Translations under genes and position numbers: made by a program | Source of the DNA: Caballeronia sordidicola | Lineage (GTDB): Bacteria; Pseudomonadota; Gammaproteobacteria; Burkholderiales; Burkholderiaceae | Direction: 5' to 3' | DNA length: 64,000 nt | Assembly (NCBI RefSeq): GCF_001544455.2 | Contig: NZ_FCOC02000003.1 | Coordinates: 1-64,000 of the forward strand | Notes under the pieces: model-generated | What the model saw: the letters and a program-made list of their open reading frames with translations, nothing else | What the model was told of the DNA's origin: nothing | Databases searched by the model: none | Shown: one piece after another, positions 51,142 to 61,480 of the stretch | How positions within the stretch are numbered: position 1 is the stretch's first letter | How the letters are laid out: the number at the start of each line of letters is the position of its first letter

Positions 51142-52830
51142 ATGGACACAAAGGAGTTCGACTACATCGTCGTGGGTGCGGGTTCGGCAGGTAACGTGCT
51201 GGCGTCGCGTCTCACGGAAGACGCCGACGTGACCGTGTTGCTGCTCGAAGCGGGCGGACCCGATTATCGTTTTGATTTCCGCACGCAAATGCCGGCGGCG
51301 CTTGCGTTCCCGCTGCAGGGCCGTCGATACAACTGGGCGTATGAAACCGATCCCGAGCCGCACATGAACAACCGGCGCATGGAATGCGGCCGGGGCAAGG
51401 GACTTGGCGGTTCGTCGCTCATCAACGGCATGTGCTACATACGCGGCAACGCGCTTGACTACGACGGATGGGCCGGGCGGCAAGGCCTCGAGAACTGGAC
51501 CTATTCGGATTGCCTACCGTATTTCCGCAAAGCGGAAACCCGCGACGCCGGACCCAATCCGTATCACGGTGGCGACGGTCCGGTACACGTAACGACATCG
51601 AAGCCCGGCAACAATCCCTTGTTTGCCGCAATGGTCGAGGCAGGCGTGCAGGCAGGCTACCCGTGTACCGACGACCTCAACGGCTACAGCCAGGAAGGTT
51701 TTGGGCCGATGGATCGAACGGTGACGCCAACCGGCCGCAGATCGAGCACGGCGCGCGGCTATCTCGACCGCGCGAAGGACCGGCCGAATCTCACCATCGT
51801 CACGCATGCGGTGACCGACCGTATATTGTTTTCAGGCAAGCGAGCCATCGGCGTTGCGTATCTTCATGGCGGCGAACGCGTGAGCGCCCATGTGCGCCGC
51901 GAAGTGCTCGTGTGCAGCGGCGCGATTGCTTCGCCGCAATTGCTGCAACGTTCGGGCGTTGGACGCTCCACATGGCTGCGCGAACTCGATGTACCGCTGG
52001 TCCATGATCTGCCCGGTGTCGGCGAAAATCTCCAGGACCATCTGGAAATGTACATGCAGTACGAGTGTCTCGAACCCGTGTCGCTGTATCCGGCGTTGCA
52101 ATGGTGGAACCAGCCGCAGATCGGCATTGAATGGATGTTGAAGGGCACGGGCATTGGCGGGAGCAATCAATTTGAAGCAGGCGGATTCATTCGCACGCGT
52201 GACGACGATCTCTGGCCGAACATTCAGTATCACTTCCTGCCTGTCGCGATCAACTACAACGGCTCGAATCCCATCAAGATGCATGGTTTCCAGGCGCATG
52301 TCGGGTCAATGCGTTCGCCCAGCCGCGGGCGCGTGAAGTTGACGTCGCGTGATCCGAACGCGCATCCGAGCATCTTGTTCAACTACATGTCGGACCCGCT
52401 CGACTGGCGAGAATTCCGCGACGCCATCCGCATCACGCGCGAGATCATGCATCAGCCGGCGCTGAAGAAATATTGCGGGCGCGAGTTGCATCCTGGTGCC
52501 GACTTGAGGACTGACGACGCGCTCGATGCGTTCGTGAGACAGCGCGCGGAGACTGCCTACCATCCATCGTGCTCGTGCAAGATGGGTTACGACAATATGT
52601 CCGTGGTAGATAATCAAGGCCGCGTGCACGGGCTTGAATCCCTGCGTGTGGTCGACGCTTCGATCATGCCGCAAATAGTGACCGGCAATCTGAACGCGCC
52701 GACCATCATGCTTGCCGAAAAGATCGCCGACGCAATTCGCGGACATGCGCCGCTGGCTCGCGCCGACACGCCGTATTTCGTCGCGGGCGGGGCGAAAGCG
52801 CGGAAGAGCGAGGTTATCTCGGCGATGTAG
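51142..52830 (+). CDS. betA: Choline dehydrogenase
   Basis: A 562-residue GMC flavoprotein oxidising choline to betaine aldehyde (and partly onwards). FAD-binding [14 protein letters not shown] is at about 11-24. The GMC motifs are [15 protein letters not shown] and [13 protein letters not shown], and catalytic His is in [16 protein letters not shown] ribosome site. Last gene of betIBA. Membrane-associated electron transfer is typical of the family. Confidence 0.96.
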   Translation: MDTKEFDYIVVGAGSAGNVLASRLTEDADVTVLLLEAGGPDYRFDFRTQMPAALAFPLQGRRYNWAYETDPEPHMNNRRMECGRGKGLGGSSLINGMCYIRGNALDYDGWAGRQGLENWTYSDCLPYFRKAETRDAGPNPYHGGDGPVHVTTSKPGNNPLFAAMVEAGVQAGYPCTDDLNGYSQEGFGPMDRTVTPTGRRSSTARGYLDRAKDRPNLTIVTHAVTDRILFSGKRAIGVAYLHGGERVSAHVRREVLVCSGAIASPQLLQRSGVGRSTWLRELDVPLVHDLPGVGENLQDHLEMYMQYECLEPVSLYPALQWWNQPQIGIEWMLKGTGIGGSNQFEAGGFIRTRDDDLWPNIQYHFLPVAINYNGSNPIKMHGFQAHVGSMRSPSRGRVKLTSRDPNAHPSILFNYMSDPLDWREFRDAIRITREIMHQPALKKYCGRELHPGADLRTDDALDAFVRQRAETAYHPSCSCKMGYDNMSVVDNQGRVHGLESLRVVDASIMPQIVTGNLNAPTIMLAEKIADAIRGHAPLARADTPYFVAGGAKARKSEVISAM

Positions 52831-52863
52831 CAAAGTCGATTGCAACAAGCTCGTAACGCTGAT

Positions 52864-53127
52864 TCATTGTTCGAACCGGGCGCGCGCAGCCGTCGCTATG
52901 CGTGCAATGCTTTCTGTGCTCAATCGCCCGGCGATTTTTCGCACATACTCGTGATGCCGCGCGCCAAGGGGCGCATTGAGATATTGCGCGTGCAGGTATC
53001 GGATCAATGCAATGCGCCTGTGCCCAAGCGCGATACTTCTGTCGAGCAACGTAAGCGCCGCGTGGGCGTCATGTTGCTCGCACGCAAGCTGCAAGAGCTC
53101 GGCGGTTTCAGCACGCGTCGATGTCAT
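52864..53127 (-). CDS. Small helical protein of unknown function at the end of the sox operon
   Basis: An 87-residue, highly helical, Ala/Arg-rich frame (MTSTRAETAELLQLACEQHDAHAAL..., shown in part) 7 bp after the folB-like gene and on the same strand. I do not recognise its family. Position, composition and tight spacing argue that it is expressed. There is no strong ribosome site and the opposite strand is also open, so it may be spurious. It ends 33 bp from the convergent betA stop. Confidence 0.5.
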   Translation of the reverse strand: MTSTRAETAELLQLACEQHDAHAALTLLDRSIALGHRRIALIRYLHAQYLNAPLGARHHEYVRKIAGRLSTESIARIATAARARFEQ

Positions 53128-53134
53128 GTGAGAT

Positions 53135-53584
53135 TCAGCGTGCTGCGCTCAAGCGTGCTTCATCGGATGCGCGCCATGAGTCGAAGTCGGCACGATACCA
53201 ATCAAGCTCCACGCCCACTCGCCGCGTGCCCTCACGAATCTTCGGCTTGTACAAAAGCAGCGTCAACGCATCGAGCGCCGGCCACTCCGTGAATGACAAT
53301 GCCGCCACTTCCACCGCGAGCGTTTCAAGCAAGCGAGTATGCGGTTTATCCGCCAGATACCTGGCAACACGTTCACACCACGCCTCGTAATCGATCAACC
53401 CATGCGTGCTTCCTTCAACCGGTACGCCGCGATAACGAAGGCTTGCATCAATCGCGACAGGCTGTGGCGCAACATATTCCCGATCATGCAAACCGATGCG
53501 CGTGACCACGATCAGTTCATCAACCACGATGCGCCAGCCGCGGCCTCCCGGACTCAATGATCCTGCGGTCTCATACGGTTTCAC
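53135..53584 (-). CDS. FolB-like dihydroneopterin aldolase-family protein
   Basis: A 149-residue protein with the T-fold pattern of dihydroneopterin aldolase (VVDELIVVTRIGLHDREYVAPQPVAIDASL; LIDYEAWCERVARYLADKPHTRLLETLAVEVAALSF, quoted in parts). The start is GTG 53584, overlapping the soxG stop as GTGA; earlier Met codons lie in the antisense of soxG. It is co-transcribed with the folate-dependent sarcosine oxidase, so it may supply or salvage pterin for tetrahydrofolate. It could alternatively be a non-catalytic relative. Confidence 0.75.
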   Translation of the reverse strand: MKPYETAGSLSPGGRGWRIVVDELIVVTRIGLHDREYVAPQPVAIDASLRYRGVPVEGSTHGLIDYEAWCERVARYLADKPHTRLLETLAVEVAALSFTEWPALDALTLLLYKPKIREGTRRVGVELDWYRADFDSWRASDEARLSAAR

Positions 53585-54231
53585 GACATCAGCGGCTCGG
53601 CCGCGTCGAGCATGATCTTCACGAAGTAGTCCGCGAAGCTGCGGCGGATCACGAGGTCGAAGCTGTCTTCGCCAGTCGGCGCGATCGTCACCGACGCCTT
53701 GAAATAATGGCTCTGCGCGCATTGGCCGACGCCAAACAATCGCGGATGCAAGTCGAGTGGACAGCCGCGGGCGAGAACATCGCGAGTACGTGTGCCGCTG
53801 ATTTCGAGCACCGTATAACCGCTGCCGATATCCACCGCGGCCGCATACAAACCTGTGAAGGCTTCGCGCAACCTGGCTTCCATTGGCGCGGTTTGCGTGG
53901 CCGAGTGGGACGCGACCGAACGCACGAGCCATTCGTCCGGTCCCAGCCATAACACGTCGTAGCCATTGCCGGCCGCCGTCGTGTTCGCCTTCTCGGGAGG
54001 CTTGCAGCCAAGCACATTTTCCACAGCGGCCACGAACGCCGTGTCACGCAGATCGCCACGCAGATTCACGAGTTCGAGAAATGGCCGCTCGACCAGACGA
54101 AACGCTTTAGATGATGCAGCCTGATGTTTCTTCAGCACACTATCCACGCCTACCAGCGGCGACTCCTGCCATACACCCTGCCCGATTGAACGATCCACGA
54201 CCGCCTGATTACTTCCGTTCTCATTCCACAT
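53581..54231 (-). CDS. soxG: Sarcosine oxidase gamma subunit
   Basis: A 216-residue gamma subunit of the heterotetrameric enzyme (about 200-210 in other species). Typical features are WLGPDEWLVRS and VDIGSGYTVLEISGTRTRDVLARGCPLDLHP (in part). It assists assembly and folate binding of the complex. The start at 54231 lies inside the last 11 bp of soxA, and its stop overlaps the GTG of the folB-like gene, so the three are tightly coupled. Confidence 0.92.
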   Translation of the reverse strand: MWNENGSNQAVVDRSIGQGVWQESPLVGVDSVLKKHQAASSKAFRLVERPFLELVNLRGDLRDTAFVAAVENVLGCKPPEKANTTAAGNGYDVLWLGPDEWLVRSVASHSATQTAPMEARLREAFTGLYAAAVDIGSGYTVLEISGTRTRDVLARGCPLDLHPRLFGVGQCAQSHYFKASVTIAPTGEDSFDLVIRRSFADYFVKIMLDAAEPLMS

Positions 54232-57223
54232 GTTGACGTGCTCCTTCGCTGTCGTAGAACACCGAGCTGGTGATTTTCGCCGGCATCTGCTTGCCGCCGG
54301 CAAGCGGAATCATCACCGACTCGCCGATCCTGTCGAGACCGCCCTTGATGACGGCCATCGCGATCGAGCGCTTTAGAATAGGGCTGAAATAGCTCGACGT
54401 GACATGACCGAGCATCGGCGCGGTCGCGCCACTAAACGGACCCGCGACGATCTGCGAGCCTTCGGGAATGACGAACGCCGTATCTTCGGCGAGCAAACCA
54501 ACCAACTGTTTGCGTCCGGTCTTGGCCGTGTCCGAGCGCGTCAACGAACGCTTGCCAAGGAAGTCCTTCGACTTTGCAACAAGACCGCCCATGCCAAGGT
54601 CGTACGGTGTCATGGAACCATCGGTGTCCTGACCCACGATGATGTAGCCCTTCTCCGCACGCAACACGTGCATGGTTTCCGTGCCGTAAGGCGTGATGTC
54701 GAACTCGGCGCCGGCGGCCATGAGTGCTTCCCACACCGCGCGTCCCACGTTGGCCGGCACGTTGACTTCGTATGCAAGTTCGCCGGAGAAGCTGATACGC
54801 ATGACACGCGACGCCGCCCCCGCCACGGTTCCCTCGCGATAGCTCATGAAAGGAAACGCGGCGTTCGCGAAGTCGATATCGCGGCAGACCTTCTGCAGCA
54901 CCTTGCGGCTATTCGGGCCGACCACGGCGAAGGTAGCCCAGTGGTCCGTCACCGACGCGAGACGCACGCGCATGTCGGGCCATTCCGTCTGGAGCCACCG
55001 CTCCAGCCACGTCAGCACGCGAGCCGCGCCGCCGGTTGTCGTGGTCATCATGTAGTGCTGATCGGCGAGGCGTACGGTCACACCGTCGTCGAAGATCATG
55101 CCGTTCTCGTCGAGCATCAGACCGTAGCGGCACTTGCCCACTTCCAGCTTGCTCCACGGGTTCGTATAAACCCAGTTGAGCAGCTTGGCGGCATCGGGGC
55201 CTTGAATGTCGATCTTGCCCAGCGTCGATGCATCCAGTATTCCCACGCTCGTGCGCGTGGCCAGCGACTCGCGCGCGACAGCCGCGTGCATGTCTTCCCC
55301 ATGACGCGGGTAGTACCACGGCCGTTTCCAGTTGCCGACGTCCTCGAACGCCGCACCATTTTCCACATGCCACTCGTGCACGGCGGTCTTGCGAACGGGA
55401 TCGAGAAACTCGCCCAGTTCACGCCCGGCGAAAGTGCCGAAGCTGACCGGCGTGTAGTTCGGACGGAACGTCGTGGTGCCCGTTTCAGGGATGGTCTTGT
55501 TCAGCGCCTGCGCGAGAATCGCCATGCCATTGATGTTGCCAAGCTTGCCCTGATCCGTACCAAAGCCCATCGCCGTGTAGCGTTTTACGTGCTCCACGGA
55601 TTCGAACCCTTCGCGCGCGGCGAGGAAGATATCGGCGGCGGAGACGTCGTTCTGATAGTCGATGAATTGCTTGGGACCGCGTGTCGCCAACTCGCGTCCG
55701 CCAACAAGCCAGAGCGGCATTAATGGCGCTTCGCTGATCTCGGCAACTTGCACGGGCGTCGGGCGCGCGACGATCAGCCCGATTGCGCGTGCAGCATCAA
55801 CACCGGCGTCCACCGCAAAACGAATCGAGCGAGCAAGCGTGAATTCACCCGCGCATCCGCCGACACTGCTTTCAGCTTGCATCGCCTTGCCGGGCACGAA
55901 GCAAAGTTTTTCGTCGTGCCAATGCGCTTTGCCGCCGGACTGCGCGAACAAGTGCAGGATTGGGCTCCAGCCGCCGGACATGGCGAGCAGATCGCAAGGC
56001 AACTCGGCATGCTTCGCGCCAACCTTGCCGTTGGAATAAGCGCCGACTTCGACCGACGCCACCCGCAGCTTGCCGTGCGCAACGGTCACCACCGATCCGT
56101 TCAGCACCTTCACGCCATAGCGTTTTGCCTGCGCCTGTAACGCGCCTTTTTCGTCCGAGAGACGCGGGTCCACCACGCTCACTTGCGCGCCCGCCGCCTT
56201 CAGGTCCAGCGCGCATTGATAACCGCTGTCGTTGTTCGTGAATACGACCGCGTTGCGTCCCGGCAGCACGGCGTATCGATGCAAATACGATGACACCGCC
56301 GACGCCAGCATCACGCCCGGCAGATCGTTGTTGCCGAATACGATTGGACGTTCCTGCGCGCCGGTCGCCAGAATGACGCGCTTCGCACGGATTTTCCACA
56401 GCAGTTCGCGCGTGCCCTTCCTCATCGATACAGGCAGATGTTCCGTCAAACGCTGCGTGACGGTCACGAGATTGTGGTCCTGATAACCGAACGCGGTGCT
56501 GCGGCACAAGATCTTCACCTCGGGCATCTTGCGCAGTTCGGCTTCGATCTTCTGCACCCATTTCAGGCCAGGCGCACCGTCTATTTCCGCGCGGCACGAC
56601 AGCAGCGAACCGCCGGGTTCCGGCTGGTCATCGACCAGAATCACGCGTGCGCCCGACAACGCCGCCGCATGCGCCGCAGCAAGTCCCGAAGGGCCCGCCC
56701 CGACCACGAGCACGTCGCAATGCGCAAAGCATTTGTCGTAGCGATCGGCATCGACCTGTTCTGGCGCCCGGCCAAGACCCGCCGCGTCGCGAATCACTTC
56801 TTCGTACTTCGGCCAGAACTTGCGCGGCCACATGAAGGTCTTGTAGTAGAACCCCGCCGGAATAAAACGCGCGATCTTCTGGTTCACTGCCATGCGATCG
56901 TTTTCGATACTCGGCTTCGCGTTCACGCTCGTTGCAACCAGCCCCTGATACAACTCGATCTCGGTTGCACGCGCATTCGGCACGGTGTAAGCGCCGGTTT
57001 CGAGTTGGACGACCGCGTTCGGTTCTGCCACGTCGGCGGTCACAATGCCGCGTGGCCGATGGTACTTCCAGCTACGCGCGACGAAATGCACGCCATTGGC
57101 AAGCAGCGCGGACGCAAGCGTATCGCCTTGATGGCCCTGATACGTCTTGCCGTTGAACGTGAACGTGAGCGCGATTGCACGGTTGATGCGCCCGCCCGTG
57201 GCGAGTCGGTCTTTCTGGCTCAT
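54221..57223 (-). CDS. soxA: Sarcosine oxidase alpha subunit
   Basis: A 1000-residue subunit, the usual size. The N-terminal NAD/FAD region has VVGAGPSGLAAAHAAALSGARVILVDDQPEPGG (in part, about 170). The C-terminal tetrahydrofolate-binding GcvT-like domain (about 620-1000, SVGILDASTLGKIDIQGPDAAKLL) collects the methyl group as 5,10-methylene-THF. Demethylates sarcosine to glycine with H2O2 release. Start 57223 has AAGGAC upstream and overlaps the soxD stop by 4 bp. Cytoplasmic. Confidence 0.95.
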   Translation of the reverse strand: MSQKDRLATGGRINRAIALTFTFNGKTYQGHQGDTLASALLANGVHFVARSWKYHRPRGIVTADVAEPNAVVQLETGAYTVPNARATEIELYQGLVATSVNAKPSIENDRMAVNQKIARFIPAGFYYKTFMWPRKFWPKYEEVIRDAAGLGRAPEQVDADRYDKCFAHCDVLVVGAGPSGLAAAHAAALSGARVILVDDQPEPGGSLLSCRAEIDGAPGLKWVQKIEAELRKMPEVKILCRSTAFGYQDHNLVTVTQRLTEHLPVSMRKGTRELLWKIRAKRVILATGAQERPIVFGNNDLPGVMLASAVSSYLHRYAVLPGRNAVVFTNNDSGYQCALDLKAAGAQVSVVDPRLSDEKGALQAQAKRYGVKVLNGSVVTVAHGKLRVASVEVGAYSNGKVGAKHAELPCDLLAMSGGWSPILHLFAQSGGKAHWHDEKLCFVPGKAMQAESSVGGCAGEFTLARSIRFAVDAGVDAARAIGLIVARPTPVQVAEISEAPLMPLWLVGGRELATRGPKQFIDYQNDVSAADIFLAAREGFESVEHVKRYTAMGFGTDQGKLGNINGMAILAQALNKTIPETGTTTFRPNYTPVSFGTFAGRELGEFLDPVRKTAVHEWHVENGAAFEDVGNWKRPWYYPRHGEDMHAAVARESLATRTSVGILDASTLGKIDIQGPDAAKLLNWVYTNPWSKLEVGKCRYGLMLDENGMIFDDGVTVRLADQHYMMTTTTGGAARVLTWLERWLQTEWPDMRVRLASVTDHWATFAVVGPNSRKVLQKVCRDIDFANAAFPFMSYREGTVAGAASRVMRISFSGELAYEVNVPANVGRAVWEALMAAGAEFDITPYGTETMHVLRAEKGYIIVGQDTDGSMTPYDLGMGGLVAKSKDFLGKRSLTRSDTAKTGRKQLVGLLAEDTAFVIPEGSQIVAGPFSGATAPMLGHVTSSYFSPILKRSIAMAVIKGGLDRIGESVMIPLAGGKQMPAKITSSVFYDSEGARQHVE

Positions 57224-57522
57224 TTCGGCTGTCCTTCTTCTTTCGATTCCATCACGGCAAGCGGCCGCGCAAACGTGTCGTAGCCCTGGAACGCATAGCT
57301 CACGGTATCGCGCTCGGCCATGAACCAGCGGCGGCAGCCTTGCGCATGCATCCATTGCTCGCGATGCACACCACGCGGGTTCTTGCGCATGAAGAGGTAG
57401 TCGCCCCATTCCTCATCGGTGAGCTTTTCGGTATCGAGCGGCCTGGCGATGTCGGCCTCGCCGCCGCACGAGAATTCGGTTTCGGCACGCGGTCCGCACC
57501 AAGGGCATTCGATCAGCAACAT
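57220..57522 (-). CDS. soxD: Sarcosine oxidase delta subunit
   Basis: A 100-residue zinc-binding subunit. C6, C9, H59 and C63 (IECPWCG and MHAQGC) reproduce the known zinc site of bacterial SoxD. The start at 57522 follows AGGAGAG. It overlaps soxA by 4 bp (ATGA) and follows soxB by 20 bp. Confidence 0.94.
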   Translation of the reverse strand: MLLIECPWCGPRAETEFSCGGEADIARPLDTEKLTDEEWGDYLFMRKNPRGVHREQWMHAQGCRRWFMAERDTVSYAFQGYDTFARPLAVMESKEEGQPK

Positions 57523-57542
57523 GTCATCTCTCCTGAAGCCGA

Positions 57543-58787
57543 TTAATGGGCAACGGCGGCGGCGCCGTGTTCGTCGATCAGATGGCCCGTGTAAAAACGG
57601 TCGATGGAAAACGGCGCGTTCAACGGATGCGGCTCGTCCTTCGCAATCGTGTGCGCATACGCCCAACCCGAACCCGGCGTCGCCTTGAAGCCGCCCGTAC
57701 CCCATCCGCAGTTGAAATAGAGACCCTTGACGTCGGTCTTGCTGATGATCGGGCACGCATCCGGCGATACATCCACAATGCCGCCCCACTGCCGGTTCAT
57801 GCGCACGCGCGAGAAAACGGGGAACATCTCGACAATCGCCTCGAGCGTTCCTTCAATGATGTGGAAACTGCCGCGCTGGCCGAAGCCCGTGTATTGATCG
57901 ACACCTGCGCCAATCACGAGATCGCCCTTGTCGGACTGGCTGATATACGCGTGCACCGCGTTCGACATCACCACCGTGTTGACCACCGGTTTGATCGGCT
58001 CGGAGACAAGCGCCTGCAGCGGATGACTTTCGAGCGGCAAGCGGATGCCGGCCATGTCGGCGAGCGTCGAGGTGTTGCCTGCCGCGACCACGGCAACCTT
58101 CTTCGCCTTGATAAAACCCCTGGTTGTATCGACACCGACAACCTGAGCGCCGTTACGGCGAATGCCCGTTACCTGGCAGTTCTGCACGATATCCACGCCG
58201 GCCTGATCCGCGCCGCGCGCATAACCCCACGCGACCGCGTCGTGACGGGCAACACCGCCGCGACGCTGGATGGACGCACCGAGCACAGGGTATCGGCTAT
58301 TCAGGTTGATCGTGGGCTCGATCTGCTTGATCTGTTCGGGCGTAAGAAATTCGGCGTCGACACCATTCAGGCGGTTGGCATTCACACGACGTTCAGTATC
58401 CCGAACATCCTGCAATGTATGCGCGAGATTCATCACGCCACGCTGGCTGAACATCACGTTGTAGTTCAGGTCTTGCGAAAGCCCTTCCCAAAGTTGCATC
58501 GCTTTTTCATACAGCGCCGCCGATTCGTCCCACAGATAATTCGAACGCACAATGGTCGTGTTGCGCGCCGTGTTCCCGCCGCCGATCCAGCCTTTCTCCA
58601 GCACCGCGACATTGCGCACGCCATGCTCCTTGGCAAGGTAATACGCCGTAGCGAGACCGTGTCCGCCGCCGCCGACGATCACCACGTCGTATTCCTGCTT
58701 GGGCTCCGGGCTTTTCCACTGACGCTCCCAGTTCTCGTGATACGACATGCCATTGCGCAGCAGGCTGAATATCGAATAGCGGCTCAT
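57543..58787 (-). CDS. soxB: Sarcosine oxidase beta subunit
   Basis: A 414-residue FAD/FMN subunit, where sarcosine is oxidised. N-terminal [22 protein letters not shown] (about 35-56). H182 in [12 protein letters not shown] is the probable covalent FMN histidine by comparison with characterised heterotetrameric enzymes. [21 protein letters not shown] is typical. It lies 39 bp after sdaA and leads the soxBDAG set. Confidence 0.94.
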   Translation of the reverse strand: MSRYSIFSLLRNGMSYHENWERQWKSPEPKQEYDVVIVGGGGHGLATAYYLAKEHGVRNVAVLEKGWIGGGNTARNTTIVRSNYLWDESAALYEKAMQLWEGLSQDLNYNVMFSQRGVMNLAHTLQDVRDTERRVNANRLNGVDAEFLTPEQIKQIEPTINLNSRYPVLGASIQRRGGVARHDAVAWGYARGADQAGVDIVQNCQVTGIRRNGAQVVGVDTTRGFIKAKKVAVVAAGNTSTLADMAGIRLPLESHPLQALVSEPIKPVVNTVVMSNAVHAYISQSDKGDLVIGAGVDQYTGFGQRGSFHIIEGTLEAIVEMFPVFSRVRMNRQWGGIVDVSPDACPIISKTDVKGLYFNCGWGTGGFKATPGSGWAYAHTIAKDEPHPLNAPFSIDRFYTGHLIDEHGAAAVAH

Positions 58788-58826
58788 GGTGTTTCCTTGA
58801 ACTTGTAAATTTCCAGACCCTTTAAA

Positions 58827-60221
58827 TCAACACTCGATGACGTTCACGGCCAATCCGCCACGCGACGTCTCCTTGTATTTCGTTTTCATGTCCGCGCCGG
58901 TTTCGCGCATGGTCTTGATCACGTTATCGAGCGATACGTAGTGCGTGCCATCGCCTTTCATTGCCATGCGTGCCGCGTTGAGCGCCTTGATCGCGCCCAT
59001 TGCATTGCGTTCGATGCACGGAATCTGCACGAGCCCGCCCACTGGATCGCAGGTCATGCCAAGGTTGTGTTCCATGCCGATTTCAGCAGCGTTTTCGACT
59101 TGGGTCGGCGTGCCGCCCATGACGGCGGCAAGTGCGGCGGCGGCCATGGAACACGCCACGCCCACTTCGCCCTGACAACCGACTTCCGCGCCGGATATCG
59201 ACGCGGTTTCCTTGTAGATGATCCCGATAGCCGCCGCCGTCAGCAGGAACGTGACAATGCCTTCGTCGGTCGCGTTGTGCATGAACTTCACGTAGTAATG
59301 CAACACGGCGGGGATCACGCCGGCAGCACCGTTCGTGGGCGCCGTGACCACGCGCCCGCCCGCCGCGTTTTCTTCGTTCACGGCCATGGCGTACAGGTTG
59401 ACCCAGTCGAGCATGGAGAGCGGATCGCGCAGCGATTCTTCCGAGCGGTTGCGCAGTTGTGCCGAAAGGTCGGCGGCGCGACGCTTGACATGCATCGGAC
59501 CCGGCAACTCGCCACGAACCTTGCAGCCACGCTCCACGCACGCTGCCATCACGCGCCAGATTGCGAGCAAGCCCTCGCGTACTTCGCTTTCGGAACGCGA
59601 CGCGCATTCGTTCAACATTGTCACTTGTGCAATCGATAAACCCGTCTCGCGGCACACGCGCATCAGGTCGTCGCCGGTGCGAAACGGATGGGGCACCTCC
59701 GCGCCCGACTGCACGCCGTTCACACGCGTGCCTTCGCGATTGATCACGAAGCCGCCGCCTACCGAGTAATACTCTTTCTCAACAACAAGCTGGCCGTTTT
59801 CGTCGAAGGCCTGAAAGCGCATGCCGTTAGGATGCACGACGCTCGAGCCGGGCGCACCCGGCATCAGCTTGCGGAAGAAACCGAGATGTTCGCGTTCATC
59901 GAACTTCACTTCGTGCTTGCCGAGCAGCATCAGCGCCTTGCACTCGCGGATCGCGCGCAGACGCGGTTCGATCGCATCGGGATCGATCGAGTCGGGGAAA
60001 TAACCTTCGAGTCCGAGAAGCACGGCCTTGTCGGTGCCATGACCTTTGCCTGTCGCGCCCAGCGAACCGAACAAGCCCACTTGCACGCGGCGTACGAACG
60101 CCAGCAAATTAGCGTCTTCAATATGCGAGGCAAAGCGGCACGCCGCGATCATCGGGCCGACCGTATGCGAACTCGACGGTCCGATGCCGATCTTGAACAG
60201 ATCGAAAACGCTGACGTTCAT
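58827..60221 (-). CDS. sdaA: L-serine ammonia-lyase, single-chain Fe-S type
   Basis: A 464-residue enzyme converting L-serine to pyruvate and ammonia. Signatures are [31 protein letters not shown] and [18 protein letters not shown], which provide the [4Fe-4S] cysteines. The C-terminal tail NVIEC is also usual. As first gene of the sox operon it completes the route sarcosine, glycine, serine, pyruvate with glyA. No separate glycine cleavage system is in the window. Confidence 0.94.
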   Translation of the reverse strand: MNVSVFDLFKIGIGPSSSHTVGPMIAACRFASHIEDANLLAFVRRVQVGLFGSLGATGKGHGTDKAVLLGLEGYFPDSIDPDAIEPRLRAIRECKALMLLGKHEVKFDEREHLGFFRKLMPGAPGSSVVHPNGMRFQAFDENGQLVVEKEYYSVGGGFVINREGTRVNGVQSGAEVPHPFRTGDDLMRVCRETGLSIAQVTMLNECASRSESEVREGLLAIWRVMAACVERGCKVRGELPGPMHVKRRAADLSAQLRNRSEESLRDPLSMLDWVNLYAMAVNEENAAGGRVVTAPTNGAAGVIPAVLHYYVKFMHNATDEGIVTFLLTAAAIGIIYKETASISGAEVGCQGEVGVACSMAAAALAAVMGGTPTQVENAAEIGMEHNLGMTCDPVGGLVQIPCIERNAMGAIKALNAARMAMKGDGTHYVSLDNVIKTMRETGADMKTKYKETSRGGLAVNVIEC

Positions 60222-60588
60222 GGGCTGCCTTTGTGTGAATGCGAAATGAAAATGCGCGTTGGTTGCGAGCGGTTACGAGCCGCATGCGTGGAAAATCGCC
60301 ACATAGCCATTGCACCGCACGTCAATTTCCGCCGATAGAACAAAAACGGCATGCATGTGGGACGGCGGCGTCAGCATGTGAAATCGCTTGCATGACAAGC
60401 GTCAATACAACGCATTCGCGGCGTATTAACGAAACTCCATGGCGGAAACCGGCAAGTTAAAAGCGCCTGGCGATGGTCGTGGCACGTCACATGCTGAGTA
60501 CGGGTTTGAGCAAGCAAGTGAGCGTCCGCTTGTTCGATGTCAAACGATCCCTGGACGTCTCGCCCGTCTTACAGAAAGGAATACAGGC
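60222..60588. other. Divergent region sdaA / small secreted protein
   Basis: 367 bp. It should hold the promoter of the sdaA-sox operon. The only dyad noted is CGCTTG-CATGA-CAAGCG at 60,385-60,401. I see no credible gene or RNA. Confidence 0.45.
60385..60401. promoter_or_regulatory. Inverted repeat upstream of sdaA-sox
   Basis: CGCTTG (60385-60390) and CAAGCG (60396-60401) with a CATGA spacer, about 165 bp before the sdaA start. A possible regulator site; could be chance. Confidence 0.3.
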
Positions 60589-60873
60589 ATGAAGCACTTC
60601 TCAATGGCATGCGCGATCGGCGCCGTACTTTGTGTTTCCAGTACGGCTTTCGCCCAAAACAACCCGCCCAGTTCGAACACTGGCTTACAGGCCGGTGACA
60701 ACGCCCAGACGACGAACCAGTCGGCTGGCTCTGGAACGACCGGAATGACGCACCACAAGACGATGAAGCACAAGAATTCAACGTCCATGGGCAAGAGCAA
60801 TACGCCTGGCATGGGCACGGCAGACCCAAGTGGGCCGGCTGCGCCCGTCACGGCAAGCGGTTCAGGCTCGTAA
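60589..60873 (+). CDS. Small exported hypothetical protein
   Basis: A 94-residue protein: a signal peptide (MKHFSMACAIGAVLCVSS..., cut near AFAQ) followed by a low-complexity Asn/Ser/Gly/Thr/Met/His-rich mature part (TGMTHHKTMKHKNST). AAAGGA ribosome site. No recognised domain. Met/His residues could bind metal, but that is speculation. Stands alone. Confidence 0.65.
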   Translation: MKHFSMACAIGAVLCVSSTAFAQNNPPSSNTGLQAGDNAQTTNQSAGSGTTGMTHHKTMKHKNSTSMGKSNTPGMGTADPSGPAAPVTASGSGS

Positions 60874-61129
60874 GCTCGCGCGTGAGCGGGGAATGTCGTG
60901 CTGCGGCGTTCCCTATTTAATTTGCTGTGGACTTTTTTGTTACGCCCAGACGGCTGTAAGCGATGCCACAAACGCGGCTGAGCGCTTGACATAGGCAGCA
61001 ATACAACACTTTTTGCGACCGGCGTTATCGACCATTTCTGGTTGAATAAACGCTGCGCTAAACTGTGTCGGCGTTTTGCAATGCGCCATGTAAACCCTTC
61101 GTCAAACTCTCGCCCATCAGGCTCGTCTC

Positions 61130-61264
61130 ATGAACAATCTTCTGAAGAAATTCCTCGCGGTTCTCATTGTTGCTGCAGTTGCGGCGCCGGCCGTTTCGTA
61201 CGCAAAGCCGCATCATCACCACAAGTTTCCGAAAGCCAAGCACGTGACGCACACGGCTCACTAA
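61130..61264 (+). CDS. Tiny exported His-rich peptide
   Basis: 44 residues: a clear signal peptide (MNNLLKKFLAVLIVAAVAAP, cut near SYA) and a 19-residue mature tail rich in His and Lys with four consecutive histidines (KPHHHHKF). Such peptides are common in Burkholderia but usually unannotated; a metal-binding or envelope role is only a guess. Followed by a terminator. Confidence 0.6.
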   Translation: MNNLLKKFLAVLIVAAVAAPAVSYAKPHHHHKFPKAKHVTHTAH

Positions 61265-61323
61265 ATCACTTGAATGGTTCATAGCTGAAGCCGGCGTGGT
61301 TGGCTAGCCAGAGACTATTAAAG

Positions 61324-61355
61324 AACGGCTCGCTCTTTACGGGCAAGCCGTTTTT
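61324..61355 (+). terminator. Rho-independent terminator after the His-rich peptide gene
   Basis: AACGGCT (61324-61330) pairs with AGCCGTT (61346-61352) and the stem is followed by TTTTT. It confirms a short transcript ending here. Confidence 0.7.
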
Positions 61356-61480
61356 CCTTGGTTGATTCAAAATTCCAAAGCACGCTTTAATAGCAATCAA
61401 GCGGTGATATGCTGCCCTATTATTCCGTCGTCGTTTCCAGTCCGCATTTCCTGATTTAGCTGCATATCCACGGCAAGCGC

